From NCBI GenBank assembly GCA_963703125.1, contig OY969790.1, forward strand, positions 1 to 64,000: a DNA stretch of 64,000 bases, read 5' to 3'. Both the position numbers and the translations under genes were made by a program. The notes beneath the pieces were generated by a model. The model was given only the letters and a program-made list of their open reading frames with translations. It was not told where the DNA came from and did no database searches. This document shows positions 18,780-28,436 of the stretch, one piece after another. The first letter of the stretch is position 1. Each line of letters starts with the position of its first letter. This DNA comes from MFD04716-140 sp963703125. GTDB lineage: Bacteria; Bacteroidota; Bacteroidia; Flavobacteriales; Flavobacteriaceae.

Positions 18780-19635
18780 TTTAGTGCTGAGTGTTCTTTG
18801 CTCAAGTGTAATATTTGTAATATTTAGGTTATTCAATACCTACAAAATAGATACCCTCTATGCCATAATTACCAACTACTTTGTAGCCAGTCTTAGTGGG
18901 ATCCTATTCTACTCCAATAGTATTCATATTCTTCAAATTCCTCAGAAAAAATGGTTTGGGGGAACCTTTGTACTCGGAATGCTTTTTATATTGGTATTTA
19001 ATCTTATGGCGATTACCGCACAAAAAGTAGGTGTTGCCGTAGCTTCTGTAGCTGCAAAAATGTCTCTTGTTATCCCGGTAATTTTTGGGGTAGTCATGTA
19101 TGGTGAGGAACTGGGCTATCTAAAAATTCTAGGGATAGTTTTAGCCTTGGCCGCGGTCTATTTCACTTCATTCAAGGAGCAAACCCCGGACATCGCTAGA
19201 CCTTCATTGCTGCTGCCGTTCCTTGTATTCCTAGGTTCGGGAATTATTGACACTTGTATCAAATATGTTCAAGAAGTACATATCAGTGAATCGGAATTTC
19301 CGCTTTTTTCCGCAGTGGTCTTTGCCGCCGCTGCTACAACTGGAAGCTTCCTCATAATTATAAAATCGTTCAAAAAAAGGCTCAGGGTCAATTTTAGGAA
19401 TGTTATTGGAGGCATTGCACTAGGTATCCCCAATTACTTTTCTATTTTCTTCCTATTACGGGCTCTGCAAAATAAAGCACTGAACAGTGCATCCATCTTT
19501 ACCATCAACAATGTAGCGGTGGTTATGCTATGTACTTTATTGGCAATTCTGCTTTTTAAGGAAAAGATCAGTTCTAAAAATTGGTTTGGTATTGGTCTTG
19601 CCATTTTAAGCATCTTACTAGTTGCCATATTCTGA
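18772..19635 (+). CDS. EamA/DMT-family transporter
   Basis: A 287-residue membrane protein with about ten hydrophobic helices in two repeats, the arrangement of drug/metabolite transporters. The second EamA repeat ends with SSKNWFGIGLAILSILLVAIF. Cargo cannot be predicted. It overlaps the HAD gene by eight bases and the IMPACT-family gene by one base, making it the third gene of the ribD run. Confidence 0.85.
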   Translation: MVDLVLSVLCSSVIFVIFRLFNTYKIDTLYAIITNYFVASLSGILFYSNSIHILQIPQKKWFGGTFVLGMLFILVFNLMAITAQKVGVAVASVAAKMSLVIPVIFGVVMYGEELGYLKILGIVLALAAVYFTSFKEQTPDIARPSLLLPFLVFLGSGIIDTCIKYVQEVHISESEFPLFSAVVFAAAATTGSFLIIIKSFKKRLRVNFRNVIGGIALGIPNYFSIFFLLRALQNKALNSASIFTINNVAVVMLCTLLAILLFKEKISSKNWFGIGLAILSILLVAIF

Positions 19636-20252
19636 TGAAAGAGGAAACAGATATATATCTTACCATATCCAGACCTTCACCACAGACTGTTTTCAAGGAA
19701 AGAAAAAGTAAATTTTTAGGTTATGCATTTCCCGTTCAAAACGAAGACGAAATTAGGCCCATTATAGAAGAACTTAGGAATAGACATCAATCCGCCAATC
19801 ATGTCTGCTATGCTTGGCAGTTGGGTGTTTCAGAACTGCGATATAGGGTAAATGATGATGGTGAACCCAATAATTCGGCAGGGATGCCCATTTATGGCCA
19901 AATACAATCTTTTGATGTCACAAATGTACTAGTCGCCGTGGTTCGCATATTCGGAGGCACAAAATTGGGGGTTGGCGGATTGATTGGTGCTTATAGGACA
20001 TCTGCCCAAATAACCCTTGAAGCTTGCAATATTGTGCAATGCATACTGATGGAAGAACTGACTTTGTTATTTAATTATCCGGAAATGGAAAAAGTAATGA
20101 GGATCATCAAGCAATACAACTTGGAGGTTATTAATCAAAAATTGGAGCTGACCTGTGTTTTGACTATCGCTATACGTAAAACGGAAATTAATAAAATCAA
20201 AGGATTGTTCATTGGAATTAGGGATGTCCAGATTCAACCCAAGGTCATTTAA
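19635..20252 (+). CDS. IMPACT/YigZ-family protein
   Basis: A 205-residue protein of the UPF0029 (YigZ/IMPACT N-terminal) family. The signature runs through KERKSKFLGYAFPV, HVCYAWQLG, YRVNDDGEPNNSAGMPI and FGGTKLGVGGLIGAY. It has the C-terminal DUF1949-like ferredoxin fold. Function in bacteria is unknown; the structure suggests nucleic acid binding. I chose the ATG at 19635, which overlaps the transporter's TGA (TGATG), over the longer open frame. Its 3' end overlaps the convergent thioesterase gene by eight bases. Confidence 0.88.
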   Translation: MKEETDIYLTISRPSPQTVFKERKSKFLGYAFPVQNEDEIRPIIEELRNRHQSANHVCYAWQLGVSELRYRVNDDGEPNNSAGMPIYGQIQSFDVTNVLVAVVRIFGGTKLGVGGLIGAYRTSAQITLEACNIVQCILMEELTLLFNYPEMEKVMRIIKQYNLEVINQKLELTCVLTIAIRKTEINKIKGLFIGIRDVQIQPKVI

Positions 20253-20643
20253 CCAACTTCTCAAGGATATAGGCAGGGCATTTCAGGGGTTTCATTGTTT
20301 CTTTATTCATAAAGGCCAAAATAGTATGTGCTTCAGCAAGCAATTCTTTTGCTTCATTGAAGATCTTGTAGTCAAATTCTATTTTTACGGACGGAACCTT
20401 TAACAGCTTTGTTTCCACCATAATCAAGTCATCGTAAAGGGCTGATTTCTTAAAGTTCAGGCTCAAGGAAATGACTGGCAGGATAATTCCACTCTCTTCC
20501 ATCGATTTATAGGAAATTCCAAGATCTCGTAACCATTCCACTCTTCCCATCTCCAAATATTGTGCATAATTGCCGTGATAAACCACTCCCATTTGATCGG
20601 TTTCGGCATAACGAACACGAAAAGAAATTCTGTTAATTTCCAT
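20245..20643 (-). CDS. YbgC/4HBT-family acyl-CoA thioesterase
   Basis: A 132-residue hotdog-fold thioesterase. The active-site signature YAETDQMGVVYHGNYAQYLE contains the catalytic aspartate of the 4-hydroxybenzoyl-CoA thioesterase-like group; EMGRVEWLRDLGISY follows as usual. Expected to be a cytosolic tetramer hydrolysing short or medium acyl-CoAs. Convergent with the IMPACT-family gene, divergent from dnaA. Confidence 0.88.
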   Translation of the reverse strand: MEINRISFRVRYAETDQMGVVYHGNYAQYLEMGRVEWLRDLGISYKSMEESGIILPVISLSLNFKKSALYDDLIMVETKLLKVPSVKIEFDYKIFNEAKELLAEAHTILAFMNKETMKPLKCPAYILEKLVK

Positions 20644-20851
20644 AAATTTCCAAGTAAAAAGGATATATTTAAAAGTTTTCTGGTTGGGTTGGCGAACATG
20701 CGAAAAAAAAAGGGCAAATTCAATAAGATTTCATTTTTTTTTTAGCTTTTTTGTTCACATATTTGTCCCTCCAAGAAAACGGGCGATGCTCCAGCCGGCT
20801 TTCGATAGAGTAACGTAATCACTAACCAACAAAATAAGAGAAAACTTTAAA

Positions 20852-22276
20852 ATGAGTGTTACTGCAAATTCCGTTTGGAACAAATGTTTGGTCTTTATCC
20901 AAGATAATATCCAACCGCAGGCATTCAAAACTTGGTTTGAGCCCATTAAGCCCGTTAAACTTTCGGAGAATGCATTGAGTATTCAAGTACCCAGTAAATT
21001 TTTTTACGAATGGCTTGAGGAGCATTATGTGAAGATTTTAAAAGTTGCCTTGACCAGGGAATTGGGGGAGACCGCAAAACTTGTGTATGTCATTCGTATG
21101 GAAAATACCTATGGCAATCGTGAGCCTTTTACAGAAAAAATACCAAGTTCCAATCGTGGCAATATGGTGCCACAAGAAATGGACGTTCCTATTAAATCTA
21201 AAAATCCAGAACTACGCAATCCTTTTGTGATACCGGGGATTCGGAATATTAAAATTGAATCACAACTAAATCCGAATTATAATTTTGATAACTTCCTGGA
21301 AGGGGATTCCAATCGCTTGGCGCGTTCGGCGGGAATGGCCGTTGCTAATAAACCTGGTGGGACTTCCTTCAACCCGCTTTTGGTTTTTGGCGGTGTCGGT
21401 TTGGGCAAAACTCATTTGGCCCATGCCATTGGGGTGGAAATTAAAGATAAATATCCCGAACGTACGGTCCTTTACATTTCCGCCGAAAAATTTACTCAGC
21501 AATATATAGAATCTGTTAAAAAAAATACGCGTAACGACTTTATCCATTTTTATCAATTGATAGACGTTTTGATTATTGATGACGTGCAGTTTCTTTCGGG
21601 TAAATCGGGCACTCAGGATGTGTTCTTTCATATTTTCAATCATTTACACCAAAACGGCAAACAAGTTATCTTGACTTCTGACAAGGCTCCCGTCGATATG
21701 CAGGATATTGAACAGCGTCTTTTGTCTCGATTTAAATGGGGACTTTCGGCTGAATTGCAAAATCCGGATTACGAAACCCGTATTTCAATTTTAAAGAATA
21801 AACTGTACCGTGATGGTGTCGAAATGCCTGACGATATTATCGAATATGTTGCCAAACACATAAAAACCAACATACGGGAACTGGAAGGTGCCATCATATC
21901 GCTTATTGCACAATCATCTTTCAATAAAAAGGAAGTTACCCTTGACCTTGCTCAACATGTAGTTGAGAAATTCGTAAAAAATACCAAAAGAGAGGTTTCC
22001 ATAGATTATATACAAAAAGTGGTATCCGATTACTTTGAAATGGATGTGGCCACCTTGCAATCCAAAACCCGCAAAAGACATATTGTACAAGCGCGTCAAT
22101 TGGCGATGTTTTTTGCCAAGAAATTCACCAAGGCTTCTCTAGCCAGTATTGGCTCCCAAATAGGAAAACGGGATCATGCAACCGTACTTCACGCATGCAA
22201 GACCGTTGACAATTTAGCAGAAACGGATAAACAGTTCCGTAAGTATATTGACGACCTTTCCAAAAAATTCTCTTGA
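20852..22276 (+). CDS. dnaA: Chromosomal replication initiator protein DnaA
   Basis: AAA+ ATPase that binds DnaA boxes and melts the origin. Full length at 474 residues: N-terminal domain I (VWNKCLVFIQDNI), a linker, Walker A GGVGLGKTH at about 180-188, Walker B VLIIDDVQFLSGK, the sensor/box VII arginine region QRLLSRFKWGL, and C-terminal helix-turn-helix domain IV with RDHATVLHACKTVDNL. The 208-base upstream gap has no obvious cluster of DnaA boxes, only a TTGTTCACA at about 20750. The phosphatase gene follows after seven bases. Confidence 0.97.
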   Translation: MSVTANSVWNKCLVFIQDNIQPQAFKTWFEPIKPVKLSENALSIQVPSKFFYEWLEEHYVKILKVALTRELGETAKLVYVIRMENTYGNREPFTEKIPSSNRGNMVPQEMDVPIKSKNPELRNPFVIPGIRNIKIESQLNPNYNFDNFLEGDSNRLARSAGMAVANKPGGTSFNPLLVFGGVGLGKTHLAHAIGVEIKDKYPERTVLYISAEKFTQQYIESVKKNTRNDFIHFYQLIDVLIIDDVQFLSGKSGTQDVFFHIFNHLHQNGKQVILTSDKAPVDMQDIEQRLLSRFKWGLSAELQNPDYETRISILKNKLYRDGVEMPDDIIEYVAKHIKTNIRELEGAIISLIAQSSFNKKEVTLDLAQHVVEKFVKNTKREVSIDYIQKVVSDYFEMDVATLQSKTRKRHIVQARQLAMFFAKKFTKASLASIGSQIGKRDHATVLHACKTVDNLAETDKQFRKYIDDLSKKFS

Positions 22277-22283
22277 ACCTAAA

Positions 22284-22751
22284 ATGGCTACCAGAATACT
22301 CATGGTATGCCTTGGAAACATTTGTAGGTCGCCTTTGGCCGAGGGCATTCTGAAAAGTAAAGTCGATCCAAATAAAGTATTTATAGATTCAGCTGGCACC
22401 AGCAGCTATCATATAGGTAATCCTCCTGATAAACGAAGCATCAAAGTTGCCGCCAAATATGGTATTGACATTTCAATGCAACGATGCAGGCAGTTTGACA
22501 TAGAAGATTTTAGTAACTTCGATTTTATATATGCCATGGACCTCAACAACTTCAAAACTATCATCGCCCTTACTTCAAACGAGAACTCAAAATACAAGGT
22601 TCAACTGATTATGGGAAAAACAAACGCCGATAGCATTGATATACCCGACCCATATTATCAAGGAAGCGACGGATTTGAGCATGTTTACAAGATGCTGGAT
22701 ACCGCTTGTGACCGTATTGCGCGGGAATTGGAATCAAGAATAAAATTTTAG
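22284..22751 (+). CDS. Low-molecular-weight protein tyrosine phosphatase
   Basis: A 155-residue phosphatase. The P-loop CLGNICRS (CX5R, catalytic cysteine about residue 8) is at the N-terminus and the general-acid aspartate is in DIPDPYYQG near the end. I chose the ATG at 22284, seven bases after the dnaA stop, because the P-loop must lie at the extreme N-terminus; an open frame starting inside dnaA is longer. Likely cotranscribed with dnaA and the following gene. Targets are unknown. Confidence 0.92.
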   Translation: MATRILMVCLGNICRSPLAEGILKSKVDPNKVFIDSAGTSSYHIGNPPDKRSIKVAAKYGIDISMQRCRQFDIEDFSNFDFIYAMDLNNFKTIIALTSNENSKYKVQLIMGKTNADSIDIPDPYYQGSDGFEHVYKMLDTACDRIARELESRIKF

Positions 22752-22754
22752 TCG

Positions 22755-23480
22755 ATGCCAAATAAAAATGATCTTGAAAAGGGGAAGCTTTACCTAATTC
22801 CCACCACCTTGGGAGACATTGAGCCTTGGGAGGTTTTACCTATGTCCTTCAAAAGAATCGTAGAGGGTATAGATTATTACATCGTAGAAAATGAAAAAAC
22901 AGCCAGAAGGTTCATAAAAAAAATAACCCCAAGAAAATCGCAACCTGATCTACACCTGGAAGTTTTAAATAAATATACCGAACCCGAGACCCTTCCCAAT
23001 CTCCTGATACCCTGCAAAGAAGGTTTTGATGTAGGCATTCTGTCGGAAGCCGGTTGTCCCGGTATTGCAGACCCTGGTGCGGAAGTTGTAAAGATTGCCC
23101 ATGAAAATAATATAAAGGTGGTTCCTTTAGTTGGCCCCTCTTCCATTCTTTTAGCATTAATGGCAAGTGGTTTAAATGGGCAGAATTTTGCTTTTAATGG
23201 ATACTTACCTATTGAAACCGCTGATCGAAAAAAAACCATAAAGAAGCTCGAAAAACTATCAATTGACTTTAACCAATCCCAACTTTTCATTGAGACGCCC
23301 TATAGAAACGACAAATTGATGTCAGACCTATTGGCTTCCCTTCTGCCTTCAACCAAGATTTGTGTTGCATGCGATATTAGTCTTGCTACAGAATTTATTA
23401 GTACAAAGACGGTGTCCGATTGGAAAAAATTCCCCGTTTCACTTCATAAAAGGCCAGCAATTTTTATTGTTCAGGGATAA
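22755..23480 (+). CDS. Tetrapyrrole-methylase-family SAM methyltransferase (RsmI-like)
   Basis: A 241-residue SAM-dependent methyltransferase of the fold shared by RsmI and the precorrin methylases. The start GKLYLIPTTLGDIEPWEVLP matches the RsmI-type first strand (usually LYLVATPIGN), and VGILSEAGCPGIADPGAEVV is the typical glycine-proline loop, followed by PLVGPSSILLALMASGLNGQ. RsmI 2'-O-methylates C1402 of 16S rRNA. Bacteroidota carry both RsmI and this divergent shorter paralogue, so the target here is uncertain. Starts three bases after the phosphatase stop. Confidence 0.75.
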   Translation: MPNKNDLEKGKLYLIPTTLGDIEPWEVLPMSFKRIVEGIDYYIVENEKTARRFIKKITPRKSQPDLHLEVLNKYTEPETLPNLLIPCKEGFDVGILSEAGCPGIADPGAEVVKIAHENNIKVVPLVGPSSILLALMASGLNGQNFAFNGYLPIETADRKKTIKKLEKLSIDFNQSQLFIETPYRNDKLMSDLLASLLPSTKICVACDISLATEFISTKTVSDWKKFPVSLHKRPAIFIVQG

Positions 23481-23487
23481 AAAATAA

Positions 23488-23509
23488 GCCCTAACGTGAA
23501 CGCTAGGGC
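23488..23509. terminator. Bidirectional terminator hairpin
   Basis: GCCCTAACG and CGCTAGGGC pair around a TGAA loop with one mismatch, between two convergent genes (stops at 23480 and 23538). The plus-strand copy is not followed by a long T run; on the minus strand the hairpin is followed by TTATTTTTTA. Confidence 0.6.
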
Positions 23510-23537
23510 CTATCCATCTTCATATATACATAGTACT

Positions 23538-24173
23538 TTACACCTTAGGATTCTTTTTTGGGGCAATTGGTGATAAATCATAACCGGAAAATTTCCGTAA
23601 ATATTTGGAGATGGATGTCCCATAATCATCCATCGCATCAACTTGTCCGTAAGATCTAAGGTATTTTTTAACATTACCCGCCCCTGCCAAATGAGCAGCA
23701 GCTAGAATACCTGATTCGGTAATTTCAACACCATTGATATATTTCCCAACGAAACGCACAATATCTCTTCTAAGAATCCATTTATTTCGAGAAACGTTTG
23801 TATGGAAAACTTTTTCCTGCAAAGCAGGATCATTTAAAAAACGGGTGGAATTATAGACACCCATCAACTCAAGAGTACCTATTCCGAATTGGTACTTACC
23901 CAAATACCCTAAAGTATTCGTTCTAAAATAATTACCCTGCGACTCTTTAAAGGCCAAGGCTTCTTTAAATGCGATGTATGAACTTCCCAAAAAAGGAGGT
24001 GCCACCATCATTAGATTCATAGAGGTCGTGTTTTTGGGGAACATGACCAAAGTAGGTTCTGTAACCTTAAGATTTTCGGGGACTTCCACTTTTCCATTGG
24101 AAGATTTTAACCCAAAGCTCATTAAGATCAAAAGCATGATAAGAGAACAAAAAAAGATTATACATCTTCTCAT
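23538..24173 (-). CDS. Secreted lysozyme/transglycosylase-like protein
   Basis: A 211-residue protein with an N-terminal signal or anchor segment (IIFFCSLIMLLILMSFGL). The mature part has FKEALAFKESQGNYF, where the glutamate could be a catalytic acid as in lytic transglycosylases, then GYLGKYQFGIGTL, and near the C-terminus ILAAAHLAGAGNVKKYLRSYG, the pattern seen in goose-type and phage-type muramidases. I infer peptidoglycan cleavage outside the inner membrane, but the family assignment rests on these patterns only. No clear partner; mltG follows on the same strand, upstream, 150 bases away. Confidence 0.6.
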   Translation of the reverse strand: MRRCIIFFCSLIMLLILMSFGLKSSNGKVEVPENLKVTEPTLVMFPKNTTSMNLMMVAPPFLGSSYIAFKEALAFKESQGNYFRTNTLGYLGKYQFGIGTLELMGVYNSTRFLNDPALQEKVFHTNVSRNKWILRRDIVRFVGKYINGVEITESGILAAAHLAGAGNVKKYLRSYGQVDAMDDYGTSISKYLRKFSGYDLSPIAPKKNPKV

Positions 24174-24323
24174 ATCTCTATTTTCTTAAGACTTCCGACC
24201 ACAAAAAAAGGCCTGCTTAAATTTCACTTGTCAAATATACGTTTGAATTGAACCTATGGCCGACAGGGTCTTGTTAAAAATATCTAATTTTAGTTAACAA
24301 GTCTTAAAATATGGACAAATTAC

Positions 24324-25361
24324 CTATCTGTTTATTTTTTGAGTATTTATCCACCTGATATATTGCTCTTTATTTCGGTTGTGTTGCGCCAAGCTCTTCG
24401 CAAATTTATGGTACCCAAAGTCTTCAACATTTGCTACCATATAATAGTATTCATGTTTCTCGGGGCTTAAAACCGCATCAATGGCAGAAATATCGGGCAT
24501 TGTTATGGGCCCTGGCGGCAGCCCTGAATATTTGTACGTATTATAAGGTGAGTCTAATTCCAAATCTTTGTATAAGACTCTTTTAATTATAGTGTCAAAA
24601 TTGCCAGTATGTTTTTTTAGCGCAAAAATCACTGTGGGGTCGGCCTGAAGTGCCATATTATCTTTCAATCGGTTCAAATATAAACCTGCAACCCGCGGAC
24701 GCTCATCAACTTTGGCCGTCTCTTTTTGAACAATGGAAGCTAGAGTAACTACTTGATCCGGACGAAGATTTAAATCGCTAGCCGCCTTAAGCCTAGATAC
24801 GCTCCAGAACTTTTTATATTCGGAAAGCATCCTATCCCTAAATTTATTCGCAGAAGTATTCCAGAAAAACTCATAACTGTTAGGCAGGTACATTGTTAAT
24901 TTGGTTGCTTCATTGAAACCATTGTCTTTTAAAAAATTTAAATCTTCGAAAGATGTAAGCAGACTCATACTATCCGCTTCAATTTGAGATGAAATTCTAC
25001 CAGCGAGATCGGCCAATGTTTCCTGATTGTTAAAGGCAACCCTCACCGGAAGGCTCTGACTACGAAGCGAATTAATAATTTCATTGTTGTTCATCCCTCT
25101 ATTGATCCTGTATTTGCCCGCCTTTACATTTTCAGTGTATCCTTTTTGTTCCGCTACTTTCTCAAAACTTCCCTTGTCATCAATAATAGAATCAAGGGAT
25201 TTCTTGGCGTCTTCAAAGGTTGATCCTGTAGGAATGAATACGTACGCCTCATTATCGGCAAACTTCGTGTTAGGAGAAAAAATGGCATCATAAACAAGAT
25301 AACCAAAAATACCACCAACGATAATTCCGATAATTACTAGGATAAGCAATACCTTTTTCAT
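24324..25361 (-). CDS. mltG: Endolytic murein transglycosylase
   Basis: A 345-residue YceG-family protein that cuts nascent glycan strands and so limits their length. One N-terminal membrane helix (residues 4-26), then a LysM-like region, then the catalytic domain with the glutamate at about residue 214 in TLASIVQKETA and the signatures LYLNRLKDNMALQADPTVIF and SPYNTYKYSGLPPGPI. Located in the periplasm, anchored to the inner membrane. Last gene of a dapF, acetyltransferase, mltG series with a two-base gap to the acetyltransferase. Confidence 0.93.
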   Translation of the reverse strand: MKKVLLILVIIGIIVGGIFGYLVYDAIFSPNTKFADNEAYVFIPTGSTFEDAKKSLDSIIDDKGSFEKVAEQKGYTENVKAGKYRINRGMNNNEIINSLRSQSLPVRVAFNNQETLADLAGRISSQIEADSMSLLTSFEDLNFLKDNGFNEATKLTMYLPNSYEFFWNTSANKFRDRMLSEYKKFWSVSRLKAASDLNLRPDQVVTLASIVQKETAKVDERPRVAGLYLNRLKDNMALQADPTVIFALKKHTGNFDTIIKRVLYKDLELDSPYNTYKYSGLPPGPITMPDISAIDAVLSPEKHEYYYMVANVEDFGYHKFAKSLAQHNRNKEQYIRWINTQKINR

Positions 25362-25363
25362 GT

Positions 25364-25891
25364 TTATTCTGGTTTTATTTTTTGAAAGAAGACTTCATTC
25401 TTGTATTTCCCATTTGTTAAGATCCAATCTATTTTTATACCGACCATTTCAAAACCTAATTTCTTAAAAAGATGAATGCTGGCAAGGTTATCTTCAAGTA
25501 CGTTTGCATAGACCTGTTTTAGGCCCAAAATTCTAAATGCATAGTCCACCATTAATGTTATTGCCTGTGCCCCTATCCCTTTATTGCGTTCATTCTCGTT
25601 TAGAATAACAATACCTAGTCCCGCCCTTTGGTTTTTTGGGTCAAAATCAAATAAGTCTATTAGGCCGATTACTTCCATATTCAATTTACATATACAAAGT
25701 CGCAATTGCTTTGCTTCATAGATATCCCGATGGGCATTGTCCAAATATAATTTAAGAACATGTTTTGAATAAGGTGTAGTTGTGTTGCTTATTTCCCAAA
25801 CTTCGGTATTGTTTTCCAATTCATAGAGGAAATCAAGGTCCTCAGGCTCTAAAGCTCTCAGTATAATAGTACTACCTTGCAATATTAGCAT
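25364..25891 (-). CDS. GNAT-family acetyltransferase (RimJ/RimL type)
   Basis: A 175-residue acetyltransferase of the ribosomal-protein/antibiotic type: it opens with ILRALEPEDLDFLYELEN and has the acetyl-CoA loop NERNKGIGAQAI followed by KQVYANVLEDNLASIHLFKKLGFE. Substrate is unknown. Its start overlaps the dapF stop by seven bases, so the two are translationally coupled; mltG follows after two bases. Confidence 0.87.
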   Translation of the reverse strand: MLILQGSTIILRALEPEDLDFLYELENNTEVWEISNTTTPYSKHVLKLYLDNAHRDIYEAKQLRLCICKLNMEVIGLIDLFDFDPKNQRAGLGIVILNENERNKGIGAQAITLMVDYAFRILGLKQVYANVLEDNLASIHLFKKLGFEMVGIKIDWILTNGKYKNEVFFQKIKPE

Positions 25892-26661
25892 GATATAGTA
25901 CCTTTAAAAACGGCCTCAGCAGGACCTATTAAGTATACATCTTGGTATGCATCTCCCACCTTATCGAATTTCACCTCCAGCTCCCCACCCAATACAAAAA
26001 CTTTTATCTGATTGGATGTTGCCTTGCCAGATGCATGCATAGCTATTGCTACGGCCGTGGCTCCCGTTCCACAAGAAAGTGTTTCATCCTCCACACCACG
26101 TTCGTAGGTTCTAATGGAAAATGCATTAGTATTTTTTGGTTCAACAAAATTAATATTGCTTCCTTTCTCGCCATACATGCCATATCGCAATTTTCTTCCT
26201 TCTGTCACCACTTCAAAATCGGCAAGTCCCTTAACCAGTTGAACATGGTGTGGAGAACCTGTATTGAGGAATATGTAATTTGGCTTTGTACGTACTTCAG
26301 CAACATTGCCCATTCGTAAACTAATCAAACCATTCTTAATTGTTGCGGAATGCAAGCCATCGACTGCTGTAAAATTTGCACTCTTGTCTATAACTCCCAA
26401 GTCCTTCGCAAAAGCTACAATACATCTGCCCCCATTCCCACACATACTACCCTCATTTCCATCTGAATTGAAATAGACCATCTTAAAATCTGCTTTCTCA
26501 TCTTCTTCCAACAAAATAAGACCATCCGCACCAATACCAAATTTTCTGTCACAGAGAAATGAGATAAGCTTTGCGTCTTCTTTGGGAAAACGCCTATCAC
26601 GGTTATCCACCATTACAAAGTCATTTCCGGTACCTTGGTATTTACAAAAGTCTTGTGTCAT
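25885..26661 (-). CDS. dapF: Diaminopimelate epimerase
   Basis: Converts LL- to meso-diaminopimelate for lysine and peptidoglycan synthesis, using two cysteines as acid and base. Both are visible: NEGSMCGNGGRC and ETLSCGTGATAVAIA. The N-terminus FCKYQGTGNDFVMVDNRD is the family signature. At 258 residues it is full length. First gene of the operon with an acetyltransferase and mltG, which ties precursor supply to cell-wall processing. Confidence 0.96.
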   Translation of the reverse strand: MTQDFCKYQGTGNDFVMVDNRDRRFPKEDAKLISFLCDRKFGIGADGLILLEEDEKADFKMVYFNSDGNEGSMCGNGGRCIVAFAKDLGVIDKSANFTAVDGLHSATIKNGLISLRMGNVAEVRTKPNYIFLNTGSPHHVQLVKGLADFEVVTEGRKLRYGMYGEKGSNINFVEPKNTNAFSIRTYERGVEDETLSCGTGATAVAIAMHASGKATSNQIKVFVLGGELEVKFDKVGDAYQDVYLIGPAEAVFKGTISC

Positions 26662-26677
26662 ATTGATATTTGAATAA

Positions 26678-26685
26678 CAAATATA
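26678..26685 (-). promoter_or_regulatory. Bacteroidota -7 box for dapF
   Basis: Minus strand TATATTTG matches TAnnTTTG 16 bases before the dapF start; no clear -33 TTG is present. The 140-base gap is shared with the divergent htrA gene. Confidence 0.45.
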
Positions 26686-26801
26686 AAACTTATTTAAGGT
26701 TATGTTAGCAGTTAAAAAGTAGTTAAACTCGAGAAAGGAAACCTAAGAATCTATTAGCTTTACGTTGTTCAAATGAAATAAAACAAAAATTAAAAACAGT
26801 T

Positions 26802-28197
26802 ATGAAGAAGATTGGAAGTTTATTATTGGTTTCCATTTTTGCAGGAGCGATTACCTTAGGTGCCTACAAACTCTTATTTGAAAAGGCGAATTTCACGTTG
26901 ATCTCGCAAAACGATGGTGCGTCGGTACTTAATACGAGCATAACGCCAACATCACCCAAAGGTGCGGGTATCAATGAGGTTGATTTCACCTTGGCAGCTG
27001 AAAATACAGTTAATGCGGTAGTGCACGTAAAAAATTTAACGCTTAGCCGATGGACCAAGCAGTCCTATGGATTTCTTTTTTGGTTCAAGGGAAAACTCCA
27101 TACCGCAAGTGGGCTCGGGTTCCGGAGTAATCATTACGGCCGATGGTTATATTGTTACCAATAACCATGTTGTGGAGAATGCCACGCAATTACAAGTTAC
27201 CTTGAACAATAATAGGACGTATGAGGCTGAATTCATAGGTTCCGATCCGAATTCTGATATAGCGTTGCTAAAAATTAAGGCAGATGACAAACTACCCTAT
27301 CTGGCTTTTGGGGATTCTGATAATACGAAAGTTGGTGAATGGGTACTGGCCGTGGGAAATCCATTTAACCTTACCTCAACGGTCACTGCTGGCATTGTAA
27401 GTGCAAAAGCCAGGAATCTTGGTAGGATCGACCAATCTTTTATTCAAACCGATGCCGCTGTGAATCCCGGAAATAGTGGTGGCGCATTGGTAAATACCAA
27501 TGGCGATTTGGTGGGTATCAATACAGCAATTAGTTCGCAAACCGGTTCTTATGTTGGTTATTCTTTTGCCGTTCCGAGCAATATTGCTAAAAAAGTGGTT
27601 GATGATATTTTGGAATACGGGAATGTCCAGAAAGGTATTTTAGGCATTAACTCCCCTTCTTTGAATACACAATATGCGATTGAAAAAGGATTTAATGAAA
27701 TTGATGGCGTGTATATTGAAAGTGTTGAAGAAGGAACGGGTGCGGCGGAAGCTAAACTGCAGTCCGGCGATATCATCAAAAAAATCGATCACGTAAATGT
27801 GCATAAGTTGTCAGATCTTACAGGATATTTAGCCACTAAAAGACCAGGAGATGAAGTAGAGGTTGCTTATGAGAGAGACGGTGATGTACAGGCGGTTCAA
27901 GTAAAACTGATCGAAAGGCAAACCCTTGATATACCGGAAATGGGCCTAACCGTTAAGAACCTTACCGAAAACGACAAGAAATTATTTCGCACAAAAAAAG
28001 GTGTCAAGATCATAGGAGTACCTGAAACGTATCGTGGTTATGGTTTGGATGGCAAAGTACTTTTATCAATTGATGATGAAGAAATAAATGATGTGCAGGA
28101 GGCAAAAACACTTTTTGGCAGAATTTCAAAATATAAAAAGACGGTCATTACAATGTTAAATGAAAAAGGAGAAAGAGAAAGACTTATTTTTCAATAA
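26802..28197 (+). CDS. HtrA/Deg-family periplasmic serine protease, one frameshift
   Basis: Trypsin-like protease with PDZ domains for quality control of envelope proteins. An N-terminal membrane or signal segment (SLLLVSIFAGAITLGAY) is followed by the protease domain: histidine in YIVTNNHVVENA, aspartate in NSDIALLKI, serine in NPGNSGGALV. One full PDZ domain (GILGINSPSL through TGYLATKRPGDEV) and a second C-terminal PDZ-like region follow. The frame breaks near 27050: residues LTLSR are followed in the next frame by GPSSPMDFFFGSREN, so one extra base lies in CGATGG. After correction about 465 residues, a normal length. It could be a sequencing error or a real inactivation. Confidence 0.88.
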
Positions 28198-28214
28198 TGC
28201 TCGATAGAATTGTG

Positions 28215-28245
28215 AAAAAGGCCCTGGTATCAATCGGGGCTTTTT
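28215..28245 (+). terminator. Terminator after htrA
   Basis: AAAAAGGCCC and GGGGCTTTTT form a stem with an 11-base loop, ending in T-rich sequence, 18 bases after the htrA stop. Confidence 0.75.
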
Positions 28246-28436
28246 CTTTAATAAAACCTTGCATGAAAACTTTTAAAAAATTTAATTTTTTACATAGATT
28301 GTGGTAAGCAAAGACCTATTTCATTGATTAAATTCAAACATCTAGCAATACCTTATCGGTCAATTTTTTTCTTAATTGATTTTAATGAATTACTTTAGTC
28401 ATCTCTAAATCATTATTAACAATAAGAATTACATAA

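Noticed and set aside
20644..20851. Replication origin next to dnaA
   Set aside because: Only one weak DnaA-box-like sequence; no cluster and no AT-rich unwinding repeats.
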